This document shows positions 23,252 to 37,160 of a DNA stretch of 64,000 nucleotides, one piece after another; position 1 is the stretch's first letter, and each line of letters begins with the position of its first letter. The stretch is from Numida meleagris (Eukaryota > Chordata > Aves > Galliformes > Numididae): positions 34,007,660 through 34,071,659 of the forward strand of contig NC_034414.1 in assembly GCF_002078875.1 (NCBI RefSeq), written 5' to 3'. A model generated the notes under the pieces. It saw only the letters and a list, made by a program, of their open reading frames with translations, had not been told where the DNA came from and did not search any database. The position numbers and the translations under genes are program-made.

Positions 23252-23705
23252 TGAAATCATAGAATCATAAAATATCCTGAGTTGGAAGGGATGCCCAAAG
23301 ATCGAGTCCAGATTCTGGCTCCTCACAAGATCATCCAAAAATCTAACCATATGTCTGAGAGTGTTGTTCAGATGCTTCTTGATCACCGGCAGCTCAGTGT
23401 CATAACCATTTCGCCAAGGAACCTGTTCCAGAGCCAGCCTACCCTCTCAGTGAAGAACCTGTCCTGACATCCAGCTTTTCCCTGTTGCAACTTTCTGCCA
23501 TTCCCTTGGGTCTTGTCACTGTCACCAGAGAGAGGAGATCAGCTCCTGCCCCTCCGCTTCCCCTTGTGAGGAAGTTGTAGATCGTGATGAGGTCTACCCT
23601 CAGTTTCCTCCTGGCTGAACAAACGAAGGTACTTCAGCCACCCCTAGTACATCTTCCTCTCTAGACCCTTCACCATCTTTGTAGCCCTTTAGCCTATTCA
23701 GAAAC
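23252..23705 (-). mobile_element. CR1 LINE 3' fragment, minus orientation
   Basis: It begins with the reversed tail ATCATAGAATCATAAAAT. It then reads in reverse through the CR1 3' region (CTGTTCCAGAGCCAG, GTCACTGTCACCAGAGAG, GAAGTTGTAGATCGTGATGA). It ends near CCCTTCACCATCTTTGTAG. The subfamily is older and more diverged than the plus copies at 5254 and 14867. Confidence 0.88.
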
Positions 23706-24799
23706 GTTGATGCTTCCTGGATATGGTATACTCAATGACTGGCATATGGCCCTATGTTTGGGCAAAGCAGAACTGTACTAGTCCGTCTCCATGCACCACC
23801 TTTAGTACTTCCTATGAATTCATCCCATGTCATTACAGGCATAACATGAGAAACTTAGTTACATGAACTCTCCATTTGGTAAACTGAAAAAGCTAGCAAA
23901 TAAAAGGAGATGATCAAGTCCTTCAGTGGGATAAATTGCTCTTTATCTTTTGAGGATCTCTATTTTTCCTTTTGACTATGGAAGAAGTCTGAGGCAACTT
24001 CAACTCTGATTTAGGCAGCATATTTAGATGCTTAATGCTAAATGGGATTAAGCTAGTCTTAAAAGTTTAGGGCACAGTAAGGCTGATGCTTCAGCAAAAG
24101 ATTTACTTATCCCTTGAAATGATTCAACCCTTTTTTCTGTATTAGTAGTTTGAAGCATCTGGAACAGATTACAGAATTCGAGTATACACACCCAAATACC
24201 AACAATAAAGAGACTTAATTGAATTTGGTTTTAAAAATAGGTTAATTCCAAGTAATCTTCTGTTTTATTGCCTAATACTGGCTAAGTAAAACATAATAGC
24301 CAGATCTTGCTAAAGTTAAGGAAACTGCACAGGAAGCATAACTTGTGAAGGTATTATAAATAAAAAGATGTTTCACGTTTTCTTCCTCACGTAGTATAAC
24401 AGTAGTCTTTCAAAACTGTAATGAGCATAATAAAAAGAAAGATGTCTTCCAAAGATATATTAACCAATTCTTGTATAATCTGAAGTGAAATCATCATAGC
24501 ACAAGAATAATAAGAAAATTTCAGACCTGAATGAAAACCAAAAGTAATTGAACTGTTATAGTGAGAAGATGGCTGTGATATAAAATGAATAGCCGGATTT
24601 TTCACTGTTTGAATTTGGTATAGATTTTTGCGTGTGTAAAATACTACTACTTTAGATCTTGAGGATTCTAGAATAATTTCTTGTACTCTTATTTTTGTTG
24701 TTGTTGTTTTATTTTGGGGAGGGAGGGTGTAATTACATAGCCTCATTTGAAAACCCTGCTGATGCCACTAGGACATTTGATTCCTCCACTCCATTTTCA
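23706..24799. other. AT-rich stretch without recognised gene
   Basis: A 119-codon minus frame at 24387-24746 has no recognisable domain. Nothing else is supported. Confidence 0.55.
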
Positions 24800-25050
24800 G
24801 ACTGATTGAGACAAAACAGTGGATGTGAGCACAGTGAGGTGATGTGTTTCAGCAGTGGCAGCAGTAACAGTGGGTAACTTCTGCTGGCGTAGATTTTTAC
24901 AAGCATAGCAGGCCGGCTCTTGTTCAGTACTGGTGAAAATGCATAGCTAGTGGTGGCAACTATGTTGAAAAATAGTGTTTTGTAGTTGAGAATTCACTCC
25001 ATCAAATGATGTTATTGTGCCCTTTGTAGTTTTCATGGAAATCTATAAAA
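24800..25050 (+). mobile_element. Mariner (Galluhop-like) fragment
   Basis: GACAAAACAGTGGATGTGAG, TTTCAGCAGTGGCAGCAG and GAGAATTCACTCCATCAAAT recur in the same order in the element at 31628-32174. Terminal inverted repeats are not preserved at either end. Read in frame, the first string gives a DKTVDVSTV-like segment from the N-terminal part of a mariner transposase. Confidence 0.8.
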
Positions 25051-28000
25051 GATTTTTGAAGCCACCTATATAATCTTGACTTTACTGAACATTTTCTAAA
25101 CCGGATAGAAAGACAATATTTAAGGAGCTTCCTGATTAATGAGTTCCAGAGAACGTTCTTGTTCTGTTCGTACTTCATTTATAATAAATGGAATCTGAAA
25201 GATGAATTTCCTTCATTATTAACACATACAACTACATTGAGATTATTTCTGTTTTATGATATCTTGGATAGATAATATATAAACATTTTTTAGTCACAGA
25301 TTTGTATTTTGTATTTTTAGTATATCCAGTCCAATTTTACACGTTTTTGGAACTCTGATTTTAATGAGATCACTGAAAGAATAAGTGAAAATTTCAGTAT
25401 TCACAAAATGCGGGTTTGCTATAGACCATTCCCAAAGCTCATAAACAAGGAACATTCTTAAATCAAATTTGGACATACCAAGAATTACTACAGGCATATT
25501 TCCCAAAATTTGTTTTGGCACTTCTACAGTACAGTTTCATGATAATCTCTTATAGGCTAGGACACCAACATTCACATTTCTGGTATGAAGGAAAACAATT
25601 GCAGTGAGTGCAATTGGTGCCAGAGCACCAAGCTTTTGATGAACTATTTGAAGCCTAAAGGCATGACATTTACGAGAAACCACATCATGTTTTCTATAAA
25701 TATATACAGCATATTCTATAATGACATTAAAATGTAATGAAGGGAAATTTAAAATTGGAGCTGAAAATTCAGTCTCATTTTTTCATTTCAGAGTAGTGGT
25801 ATGGATGATGAGATTGTAGAATGGTAAGTATTGCACAAAAGCCAATAGGATAATTGTTCTTATAAGGTACATACAAATCATACTTCTTTCAATGTTCAAG
25901 TGAAGAATTATAAAAATAACAAATAAAATTTGTAGCCAAATACATGTTATTTCTATTGAAGATTGACCTCTCTGCTATTACATTAGAATAGAAACTCACT
26001 ACTATGGTGGGAATGGTAGCAAGATTTTTCTCAGTATGTTCAACTTATGATTTCATGTGTTTTTTAGGAAAATATTAGATAAATAGTTTCAGCATTCCAC
26101 GTCATGTGAAAATATACATATATGCATTTATAAAAGATCATGTAAACACATAAGACAATCTTTTTAATTTAAAGAATGTAATTCAAAACTGTAATTGTTG
26201 TTTTTAAAAATGACTAGGAGGAAATACTGTTGAAGTAATATTTTCTTTTGCTATGAAATATGTTTTCAGGCTTTGAAGAACATATTATATTTGATTGATA
26301 TTTAACAATTTGTCCACTTTCTTAAGTAAAGTAGCAGTTATTACTTCCCATTATTTGAAAAAAAAAAAGTTTAATATTTTACTTAAGGAATATCTTAGGA
26401 ATTGGTTGCACTTTTTATACATTCCTCAAAATGAAACAAGACCTCTTCAGTACAAAAGTTGTTGAAGTTTATTTTATGGAAAATTCTATCTAGCTACAAC
26501 ACTGTGTCCTGATTTTACTAAGAAACTTCTTCAGGAGTAGAGCAAAAAGATTGAGAAAGAGGTGAGTGAGAACCTTTCTGATTTGTTATGAGAGGCTGAT
26601 GATGAAACTTGCTATTAGGATTTTTAGATGATTGTATACAGGAACTGAATTGGACTTGGCATAGCCCTGGAAATAATAATGTTTTATAATGGATTAAGAA
26701 GTAAATATCTTGAAAAGGGCATACTAGAAGTCAAACATGAACCAAAGTGCTTACAAATAAATCTATAAAATTTTCTTGAAATGATAGAGGGTCATCAATG
26801 ATGAGAACAAAATGTGGATGCACAGAACCAGAAGGAAAACAGTAGGAAAAAAAAAGTACAGATAGATGGTGATTCTACTACTCTAAAAATTACAGAGTTT
26901 ATCAAAACTAACTACTGCCTCTAATCAGTAACAGCCAGAGGAGGAGTAAAACCTGAAATTATTGTTAATTTCAGTTCAACGCTGATAGCTGGGGATCTTG
27001 CTCCTGGACAATGTCTGGCTTGGCTTAAAACTTGCATGTAGCCAATGAAGGCATAGGCTGTTAAGGAAGGACGTCAGCCTACTTTGGAAAGTCAGTGATT
27101 CACTGGATCACTGCTCCTCCCATTCTCCTTTCTTGAAAATCTACCAAGGTGAAAAGAAGAAAACTCAACTCTTTCAGTTTGGAAAAAGTGATTGATTTTT
27201 CTGGTCCTAGGTAGAAGTACAAATAAAGGGTGCTTTTTTTTTCATTTTTTGTTGGGTAGTTTTGTTTTGTTTTGTTTCGGAGGTTTTTGTTTTGGTCAGA
27301 CATGAGAAGTCTAAAGTGTTTACAGATTAAGTTCATTTTGATTGTGCAACTTGCATTTGAATCTCAGATGTTTTTCATTTTGGACTGGAAATTCTGTGCT
27401 ACATATCCTGATAGGGAATAAATCCCTTTTCTCCCTGTATTCACATATAGAACATTAAACTGAATGGGGAGATCTGGTATAAATTCCTTCTGACTCCTTA
27501 CAATATCAGGACAAGAACACATTTTTTACTCCTTTTCTTTGGCAAATGAAAATACATGTATCTTGCTCATTGCTGCCTTCATGGTAAAAATAGGGATCCT
27601 TTAAACTTTCAAAACAATTATTTAAGTCTACATAGAACACTGTTATTTGATTCTAATCTAGTTGAATGAAGTGTAATTATTTTTAGATTCAAATAAAATC
27701 CATTGATTTTAGTCCTTAACCTAGAAAATATAACTTTAGTAATGACTCCTTTCTACAATACTGATGGAATGAGGAGACATACATGCTATGTAATAGAAAA
27801 TATTACTTAAAGTTTACCCTTTGCAATTTGGAGAGGTAAAAAAGGCAAATCCTTATGGGATAGTAAAAATATACTCTGAAAATGATAGTCACAAAGTACA
27901 CTATAAAAGCATTCATTCAAGAAGATAAGAAACAACCTGTCATCATTAAAATGCCACAAAATTTACAGAGGCCAGTATTTCTTCATGTTAGGGGCTATGA

Positions 28001-31000
28001 ATATAATGATAATGATTAAGCAGTTACAATACTAAGACTGCTGCATAAAATATTTTTATTTCATATGAACGTTTTCAGTCTCTCTATTCTCACTTTCACT
28101 TTCCTTCCAAAACAAAAATCCTTCTCAGTCATTTTGTGAGCAGCCAAGTGAACCAAACAGTCAATTTAATTAAAAAGGAAGAGAACTTCAGCCCATAGGG
28201 AAAAGGGTCCGGTAAAATGCCAGAGGACTTTCTATTAAAGAGGTATAAAGTAAACAGTCCAAAACAATGACAAAAACCCACACTGGTGTCAAAAACACAA
28301 CAATATAATGAGATTATATGACCTTTTCCTATCTTAAAAATAAATTGCCTTGTCAATATAACAGAGACATGTTTTTTATGAAATAGTACAAGTATAATTT
28401 TCAGTTACATAATTTTATCTATTATTTTCTCAGAAGTCTAGGAAAAAATCTATTTTAATAAGTATTTTGAAGAGTAGGGAAGTGAAATGAACTTGTTTTA
28501 AAGTTTCCCACATAAAGACAAACTTACTGAGTTTAATATCAGTGCAGGTCACCTATCATTTGGAAAGCCTCAGAGAAAATATATAATTTTAGTGCATAAC
28601 TAAGTTAAATACATAAAGAGCAGAAGAAACTTCTATGGCCTTCATTAGTCTTCTTTAGTCAAAAAAAGAATTTATTAATGAAAAATAAACTTGCTCTGCA
28701 TTCTTTTGTGTCTAGTTTACTGGTGGGAAAGATCTGAGAATCTGAAATTCTGTTCCCACTTTTCTGAAATACTTCACAAACAATATAGACAGACATAAAA
28801 TAGAAGCACCTCATTTATTAATTTAAAAAAAAATCATTAGTTGTTTTCCATTATAGAACCTTTGTTCTACAGTAAAACTATATCCTTCTGCCCTTTGAAT
28901 TCCTGACAAAACTTTTGGCTTTGGCAACCCTGCCCCCAGTCTTCTGCATGAGCTTTTCATAAAATGTAAGAAGGATGTATGCGAAGCAAAAAGATTTTTT
29001 GGTATAATATTATAGTATAATATTATAAAATTATTCTCTTCACTTGGGACTTGTCCCAAAGCCATAACAGATTAACAAGCTGCCACATGACATAACTGCA
29101 AACTGATGGCTGATTCTGTAACAGACCTGCTTTGAGCTGCGTTTTTCTTAAGATACGGTAGAAAGCATTAGTCACAATTCAACATAACTTTTTTTATGAA
29201 ATGACTATATAAGAACAGTATTGAGGGACTTCATTATTCAGTTTCATAGTGCTTTCATAACATATTAGTATTTAAAAAAAATAGGAATTTGTGCTGCATG
29301 ATTATATCTCCTATGAATAGTAAAAAAAATGTTTTTAATGAATTTCTCAGATCATTCATTCATCCTGGGCTTTACAAATGAATCTTCAGCACATTTGTTT
29401 TCATATCAGTAATAAAAAAAACCTACATGAACTCTCTCCACCTGCATTTACATGTGTAAGCTCTATCTGTAATGAGTAAGTTTATCAGAAAGAACCTGGA
29501 GCCTTGCAATTATTGCTTAGTTAATTATTGCATTGATAAAATAAACACTTGAATCAAATTTATTGTATTGTTTTTACTCTGTAGTTTAAATGGTGACTCA
29601 TAAAAATAACTGTTACAAAGGAAGGAGATAGCATTTTGAAGCCAGGGGGAATTTGATCTGCTGAACAAAAGAGTAGTCTCTCTTTTGTTTTTGGAAATAG
29701 AAGGTTTGGGACCCATTTTGATATGTCATTGCTGAACAAACTTTCCTTTTCCAATTTTATAATATTATTTTTAAAATAAGATGATAATAATAGGTAAAAA
29801 ACAATTCAAAGGATTACTCTAACTTATTATTATTCCCATGGTTCCTTTTAGATTACTATATTTTACAGCTATCTTGAGGAAGCTCAATAAGAACATTTCT
29901 CACTATCATTCTTTGGCAGCCACAGGTGAATCCAGAGCTATTTTTGCCTGGGGTATTAGAATAGGTCTGAGGATATAATAATATTTTGTATTTTTCCATG
30001 TGGTAGTTAATTGAAAAATATACAATTTTGTTAATATTTTTTGGTTAAAATATATTAAGAAGGTCAAGAAAAGATCTGAAAAGGATTTAGGTCCCTTACT
30101 CCTAACAATTGGTAATAAATGGAATCTGGGCTTCTAATCAGCTACCAAAAAGTTGAATTGTATGTAATCTTATCTGAACATTTTCTTCTTTGGTTAATAT
30201 TTACAAGAATTTTCACTTCATTAGACAGCTATTTCATAACAGTTGAGAGGGATCTTGTTAGAGAAACTTGATCCAGTATCCGTATTAATCATCACTGTAA
30301 AAACAGCAACTAAGCCATAAAACAAAAAAAACAATCAATTAAATACCAAAGAACCTGCTATAGGAGTACATTAATGGTTCAAAACAAAATGTTAGTTTCT
30401 GTAACTAAATCCCATTTTAAGATCTGTAGGATTGAGAGTTTTATTTGTTTGGTTGGAGTTTTGTTTTTCAAACTAATTAAGTCTTTACTTGCTTAGGAAT
30501 ATTTTGAGCAAACTTTGAATACAGTAATGCAATTTTATCTCTTAAGAAATTTGTGAAAATGATCCATACTGATTGGTAGAACAGAGTGAGAAGTAAGAGT
30601 CTTCCATTTTCTTATGCGTTTTGTTTGAATTACCTCTTTAATTCCATATCTCTTATTTGTTAGTAAAGGGATATTACAGTTAGGCATTCTTTCATTTGTT
30701 TAAATGACATACCCATACTATGTATGCAGTTCTACAAATTCTTTCCTAATAATTCTCAGAATACAAGCATAAAGAAAAGAAAGAAGAACAGAATTTCAGA
30801 TGGTCCATTCAATGAGATTAACATAGCAAACTTTCATAATCCTACACAATTTTCATATTTTCAAGAATGACTGAAATTAGTAGAACTTGTAAAATTATGA
30901 GAACTTTAAAAGAAATTTGAAAACATTGTATGAAAATAAATATTCCTAATCTTTTCAAACTCTGCCTAAAATTAGCCATACAACATTCTTGATCTGCCAA

Positions 31001-31627
31001 TACAGATTCATGCATTGCTTTTAAACAGATTTTTAAAAATTCATTTAAAATTTTTCATTTTGCTTTCTGTTTAGTTGGTTTTTTAAGACAAAATGTTATC
31101 AACATTCAAAGTAAGATATTTATTAATAAATTATAACAATATGACACTATATTTTATTACCAGCTCAAATATTAAAAATAATAACCTACTGTGGGATAAA
31201 TATTAATATATATTTTTAGTTTAAATTTGGTTATTTGTTCTTTGAGCAAAACATGAAAGCCAAAGAGCTAAGTACTTATGGAAATTCAGTTGTCGGTACG
31301 AATCTCAAATTTTCCATATACTGAAATTCATGCAGTCAAGGAGAAATATTATATTCAGTTAACAAAAATTTTATTCTGATGTTTCTAGTAGACTGGAGAG
31401 ATATCTTTACTTTTGTGAATAAGAAACAAGGACTTTGCAATACAGCTAAACAGCTGTTACAATGAATCCCAAAGGTGTTTGCACTTCTATAGTGATTGAA
31501 GTGCTTCTTATAGACAAAATGAGCATTATTATATACTCTCAGGTTCAATGTATTGAACTCACACTGCATGTAATGAAGTTTATGCTTGCTTCCCTCAATG
31601 ACAGAATTTAGTGTACGAATAAAAGCA
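25051..31627. other. Long AT-rich unique stretch without recognised gene
   Basis: About 6.6 kb with no CR1, LTR or mariner sequence and no frame above 80 codons. Minor low-complexity items are a GTTTT-rich tract (27232-27296) and a TATAATATTATA pair (about 28998-29022). It behaves like gene-desert or intronic DNA. Confidence 0.6.
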
Positions 31628-32174
31628 TGAGGGCTGCTCCAAAAATAATGCCTCCCATTGTACTATTTTGGCCCACAACGTCAAAGGTGCTTGGTGGTGG
31701 TACAGCAGAAGAGGTGAAACCTTCCTACCAATTTTCCATTACATTTTGTTGCCATGTGACAGATAGCAGCTGAGGGGGAGTCTGACATGGAAGTCACTAT
31801 GGAACAAAGGTGTGTCACTGAATTCCTCCATCCTGAAAAAAATGGACCCATAGACATTCATTGAAGCTTGATGAATGTTTATGGAGACAAAATAGTGGAT
31901 GTGAACACAGTGAGATGGTGGGTGGTGGGTTTCAGCGGTGGTGGGTTTCAGCAGCGGTGGCACTGGGTTACCTCCACTGGTGCAGATTTCTACAAGCGCA
32001 GCATACTGGCCATTTTTCATCACTGGTGAAAATGCATAGGTAATGATGGTGACTATTCTGAAAAACAGTATTCTGTAGTTGAGAATTTGCTCCATCAAAT
32101 GGTGTCATTGTTCTCTTTGTAGCTGCTGTAGTTTGCACGGAAATAATTAGGAGGCATTACTTTCAGAGCAACCT
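31628..32174 (+). mobile_element. Mariner (Galluhop-like) internally deleted copy
   Basis: Left end GGGCTGCTCCAAAAATAATG and right end GGAGGCATTACTTTCAGAGC are inverted repeats of each other. The inside encodes MNVYGDKIVDVNTVRWW in frame near 31870, which matches the N-terminal DNA-binding part of mariner transposases. At about 547 bases it is under half the usual 1.2-1.3 kb of a complete mariner. No DDD catalytic region is seen, so it was mobile only with help. Confidence 0.87.
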
Positions 32175-33325
32175 GCAGATCTGTCTTATGAGAAGGTGAA
32201 AATCAGTCATAAATGCAAGCAACTCAGTTCCAGCTTTATGGCATACGAAATTGTACCCTCCCAGTGTTTGAATCACATACATATCAGAAAGGATACTGAA
32301 AGGTAGAGGTGCCTCTATGGCTGTGTTCAGAATGAGAGGAAGAAACTTTTGAAACAAAGTCTCATAGTGCAATCTAGAGATAAACAAATGCAACACATAA
32401 ATTTACTTTTTGATATAAGTTTGAAATGCTGCACACGTAGATTCTTTTCCACAATTCCCGGTCTTCTTAGGATAAACTCTTCTCCCTGCAATATAATAAA
32501 GAATTCAGAAGCTTTAGATTTCTTCAGAAGAATAAGGCTGCTCTTTAATGTTGCTATACTACATCAGCTATGCCTTCTTTCTGCCTCGATGGAGAGACCC
32601 CTAAAACTAATCTACGGAAGTACCCAGTCATCTACTTTGAATTCTGTACTCCGTGTGAATTTCTGCATTTTAAAGAATTTGTACAATCTATTGCTCAAAC
32701 ACTTCACAAGTTATCAAAACATGAGTTGAATACTAAATGATGTTGATTTGATTCTTTCTTGGGTATAGAGGAGTTTAAAAGTGCTCTTTGGAATTTCATG
32801 GAGTACAAAGAACACATAGCAATTGAGCTTTATATTCAGTTAGATTTAAAACTAAGAACATTTTATTAATCTACTGGAATTAAAAAAGAAAATAAATAAA
32901 TAATGATCACATATTATCACAGTGAAAATTTTATTCAAAGCTTAATAACTAAAAGAAATGAAGCTTCCTGATGCTTATTTCAGGAGTTTTTTCACAGCAT
33001 GGGTTGGAGTAAACGAATACATAGGCTTTGTGAAGAAAATGTCACAAACTATAATTGAACTTTGTTCTTAGAAGTCCCATTATTATCTTCACGTTATATG
33101 ATGGAAAATTCTGAATCAGATTTTAACAGTATCCATAGGATAACATAGCTTGGATATGTCCTTGCACATTTGACAATGGTGGGGCTCTCTAGACATAGCT
33201 ATATGAAAGAATGCCATACTATACAGATATCTGAGCTACTTCCAAAAAATCTACTGGAAATGGAAATTGTAAAATCAAGGAATTATTCTTGAATTAATTA
33301 ATTCTGCTGAGAAGCTATGTAAGAA
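32175..33325. other. AT-rich stretch without recognised gene
   Basis: A 126-codon plus frame (32349-32729) overlaps a 77-codon minus frame. Neither shows a known motif. I treat both as chance. Confidence 0.55.
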
Positions 33326-33562
33326 GAATCACAGAATCACAGAATGAAACCTGATAGCAGCTATTAAATCATAGAATGAATCATTCAATGAATCACAGAA
33401 TTGTTTGGTTGTAAGGGACCCTAAAGATCAAATTCTAACCCCCTGTCATGGGCAGGGTTGCCAACCACTAGATCAGACTGCCGAGGTCCCCATCCAACAT
33501 GGCCTTGAGCTCCTTCATGGATGGGGCATGCACACCTCATTTGGGCAACCTGCTCCTTCTAT
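33326..33562 (-). mobile_element. CR1 LINE 3' fragment, minus orientation
   Basis: The reversed tail GAATCACAGAATCACAGAAT and a second ATCATAGAATGAATC stretch are followed by the reversed CR1 3' region. That region includes AAGGGACCCTAAAGATCAAA, CAACATGGCCTTGAGCTCC and GGGCAACCTGCTCC. It is 5' truncated. The repeated tail may reflect two tail units separated by a short insertion. Confidence 0.88.
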
Positions 33563-34171
33563 CAAAGAAGCATTGCAATAATTCAGCACACTGCTTCCAA
33601 GTGCAAAGGAATGCTGTTGTTGTATGGGGTTTCATAGATATAACTTAACATGTGATTACTATCTGTTAGCTTTCTCATTCTTCTAGTCTCACCTGACTCC
33701 TGAAACTCTTATGACAGATTTCTTATCCATATTATTTTTCTGAGAAAAGCAGAAATATGTGTGTACATTGGAGGCAGAGACTCCACGTATTTCTTTAAAT
33801 TCCCATGGCAAGGGACATCATGGGAGCCGGAAAAGAATACGGAAAAACATTGTATTAAGGAGTATGCTTATCACAGCATATACAGCAAAGCCCATAGTTG
33901 CTTTTTGCAGATCTGCAGATCTAATATGACCATCTTCATCACAAAATAATTCAGTCTCCATTAGTACTCTTTTACATTTTTAAAGCAGCATTATAAAGTA
34001 GAGGTATAATCAATGCATGCTAGCACTTCACTACCAACACTTCCAGTATATTTCTCAGTGTTTTCATAACATAAAGACTTATAAAGGGACAAAGGAAAAA
34101 AAAATAAAAAGGAATAAATCTGCTGAAAGCAGCTTAATAATTTCAATACTGGTTGAACCTTTTTCGCCTCA
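33563..34171. other. AT-rich stretch without recognised gene
   Basis: No supported feature. Confidence 0.55.
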
Positions 34172-34258
34172 AGTCAGATCAGCAGCTTCAGCAGGGGGTT
34201 GTATTAAGTGATCTCCAAAGATTCCTTCCAACACCTATGATCCTGTGATTCTTTGATT
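34172..34258 (+). mobile_element. CR1 3' tail remnant
   Basis: CAGGGGGTTGTATTAAGTGA, GATTCCTTCCAACACCTATG and a GATTCT tail match the last about 85 bases of CR1. The remainder is missing. Confidence 0.8.
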
Positions 34259-34679
34259 TAGTACATTTTGCTTACATCAGCTTGTGCTGAACCCCAGCCT
34301 GGCTCTAGGCTTTCAGCCTCCTGCCAAATGCTGTCCTTTTCCCAGCACAGGGTGTGTGATGGATAGAATCTGCCAGAAACCCAAGGGCAGTTTCTTCTTT
34401 TTGTGGCCTCTAAGTATTAGAGAAAAAGTCTGCTGCATGGACCCAAAGCTACTATTTGTTGGTATGTGTTATAGCTGGATGGCTCCAGCAGGTTAATAGC
34501 ATGAGCTATGCATAGAAGTCACAGTTCAGTTACCAAATCGAAATATAATTTCTAAGTATATGATGACACTAATACTTCCTTGAACAGCATTTTTTCTGTT
34601 CTGTGATAGTCTTGTGAATTCACTCTAAGGAGGTGTAGGTTTTATGATTCTGGAAAGTAAAATTAGTCAAGTAATGGCT
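34259..34679. other. Unique stretch without recognised gene
   Basis: A 70-codon frame at 34284-34496 has no recognised similarity. Confidence 0.5.
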
Positions 34680-36095
34680 GCCAGGTATGTCCCCAGTGAA
34701 GAAGAAAGGGAAACCACTCCCATTTTTAAGAAGGGGAGAAAAATAGACCTGGGGAACTACAGGCAGGTTAGCTTACATCTATACCTGTGAATATCATGAA
34801 GCAGATCTACCTGGAAGAAATTTTAAGGTACGTGCAAGACAAGGAGGTGATCCAAGACAGTCAGCATGGCTTCACTAAGGGCAAATGGTGCCTGACCAAT
34901 AGGAGGCCTTCTACACTGGGATGATAGCATTGGTGGACAAAGGAAGGGCAATTGATGTCATCTACCTTGACTTGTGCAAGGCCTCTGACATGAGACAACA
35001 TCACATCCTTATCTCTGAATTGGTGAGATAAGGATTTGAAGGATGGACAGTTCAGTGGATAAAGAATTTGTTGGATGGTTGCAGCCAGAGGATTGTGATC
35101 AGCAGTGCTACATCCATGTGGAAGCTGGTCAGGAGTGGTGTCCCCCAGGAGCCTGTCTTGGGATCAATGCTCTTTAACAATTTTGTTAATGACATAGCAG
35201 GATGGAATGCATCCTCAGCAAGTTTGTGAACTGTAGCAAGCTGAGTTCCTATGGCAGAAGAAAGGGATGCCATGCAAGGGGACCTGGACAGGCTTGAAAA
35301 GTGAGTTAATGTGAACCTAATGAGGTTCAATAAGGCCAAGTGCAAGATGTTGCACTTGGATGGCAGCAATCCCAGATACATGTACAGACTGGAAGGAAAA
35401 CTCATTGAGATCAAGCCTTCATAGAAGGACTTGGGAGGTTCTGGTAGATGAGAAGCTGAATACAAGCCAGCAGCCTGTGTCTGCAGCCCAGAAGGTGAAC
35501 AGTATCCTGGGCTGCATCAAAAGAGAGATGGCCAGCAGAGTGTGGGAGGTGATTATCTCCCTCCACTCTACCCTTGTGAGGTCTCATCTGGAGTACTGTG
35601 TCCAGGCCTGGGGTCCCCAACACAAGAAAGACATGGAGCTGCTGGATAGGGTCCAGAGGAGGGGCACAAAGATGAACAGAGAGCTGGAGCACCTCTCCTA
35701 CAAAGAAAGGCTGAGGCAGCTGGGCTTGCTCAGCCTGGAGAAGAGAAGGCTCTGGAGACATCACTGTGGACTTCCAGTTCTTGAGGAGATCTTATAAACA
35801 GGAGGGATTCAGACTTTTTGCATGAACTGACAGCAGTGGGAAAAGAGGGAACAGTTTTAAACTAAAAGAAGGGAAATTTAGATTAGATGTTAGGGGCAAA
35901 TTTTTCACTGGGGGGATGTTGAGGTATTGGAACAGATTCTTAAGAGAAAATGATGAAGTCCCATCCCTGGAGGCATTCAAGGCAAGGTTGTTTGGGGCCC
36001 TGAGCAGCTTGCTGGCAATCCTACTGAGGGCAGGGGGTTTGGAACTGGTTGATCTTTAAGATCTCTTTCAAGCCAAGCCATTCTATGAATCAATG
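34680..36095 (+). mobile_element. Long decayed CR1 LINE copy (ORF2 RT region to 3' end)
   Basis: This is the longest CR1 in the window, about 1.4 kb. It enters in the reverse transcriptase domain (CCTGGGGAACTACAGGCAGG, GTCAGCATGGCTTCACTAAGG). It passes motif A in damaged form (ATCTACCTTGACTTGTGCAAG). It then covers the ORF2 C-terminus (GTACTGTGTCCAGGCCTGGG) and the 3' region, ending near CCATTCTATGAATC. Several frameshifts split the reading frame, so it is inactive. Antisense frames of 117 and 137 codons inside it are shadows. Confidence 0.93.
35360..35797 (+). pseudogene. CR1 ORF2 C-terminal fragment
   Basis: An open frame of 145 codons includes HLEYCVQAWGPQHKKDMELL and LSYKERLRQLGLLSLEKRRL, both typical of the CR1 ORF2 C-terminus. 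It lacks the catalytic core, which lies upstream in other frames. Confidence 0.8.
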
Positions 36096-37160
36096 ATCAG
36101 CACCACTTTCTGCAAGTTCTGTGCTCATCAGACAGGAGTACCATGATCACCACAATGCATAAATACTTCAGTGATGTATAAGCAATAAGCAGGCAAGGCA
36201 GGTTATTTGAGAAAATATATTTTGCATGCTGTTCCAGACATCAATATGACAACTGTAGGCTAGATTTTTTTTTTTAGTGTCATAGAAGATGGAAGTTGAT
36301 CTTGTGAATTCTTGTCCAAATCCATGTATTTCATTTAGGACTTCTGCCATATACTCTGGCAGCTTAGGAAATGAGGAGATATGTGTTAATTAATTTCCGA
36401 CTTCGTTAGTAGTTAAGGTTTCTGGACAGGATGGAATACGAGTAATTAATACTTACAGCATTAAATTACAGCTTTCTTATTGCAGATTTTTAGTTTACAA
36501 GTCATGTTGAAATTCATGTAAGTTTCTTCTCTATTTACCGCGTACATTCCCTCATTCCACTGTATTAGCAAGGAAGCCTACACCTCAAAGGTGACTTTAT
36601 TGGCCCAAGACAGCTGTCTAGCTAATCACAGTGTCGGGCTATGAATTGACTCACCGTAATGAATGCACCAGGGATGTTACTGTTTGGCAATACATGGATA
36701 CGGCTTCTGGAGCTGGGTCCAGCTTACAGCCAGAAGGGAAGGTTCCCATTAAAATTAATAGGCTGCTTGCTGCTTTTTATCAGTGTATTATTGAAATGGT
36801 GTTCTTTCAAGGTTGCACAGCTGGTTTAATGCTGATTATGTTTTAAGCCAGAATGGATAATTAAATAGGACAAAAATGAGTTTAGGGTTATTCATGACAG
36901 AAAAGATGCCAAGAACTGTACAACAAAGGCATCTTGCTGATAAAGCAGAGAGAAAAGATATATTTACTGCAAACTATTAGTCTATGGGCTTTCCCTTCTG
37001 CAGAGGAAATCAGCTCTATTAAAAGTTTTTTTTAATTTTCAATTTACTAAAGCAAGTCCTCAGCTGTTACTAGTGCTGAAGAAACTCTTACATGAAAACA
37101 GGATAGGAAAACCAAAATAGCATAGGTTCCCCAGCTTTTATGGATTTAACTACACTAAGT
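36096..37160. other. Unique stretch with possible conserved element (about 36540-36860)
   Basis: No repeat is seen. The 36540-36860 part is less AT-rich and has a balanced, complex composition with TAAT, TTAATTA-like and CAGCTG motifs. That is the look of many vertebrate conserved non-coding elements. A 71-codon frame (36631-36846) crosses it but shows no known domain. Conservation cannot be judged from one sequence. Confidence 0.35.

Noticed and set aside
28998..29022. TATAATATTATA repeated in tandem
   Set aside because: A short AT-only repeat is expected in DNA of this composition.
32349..32729. 126-codon plus-strand frame
   Set aside because: No recognisable motif and an overlapping antisense frame; no evidence of coding.
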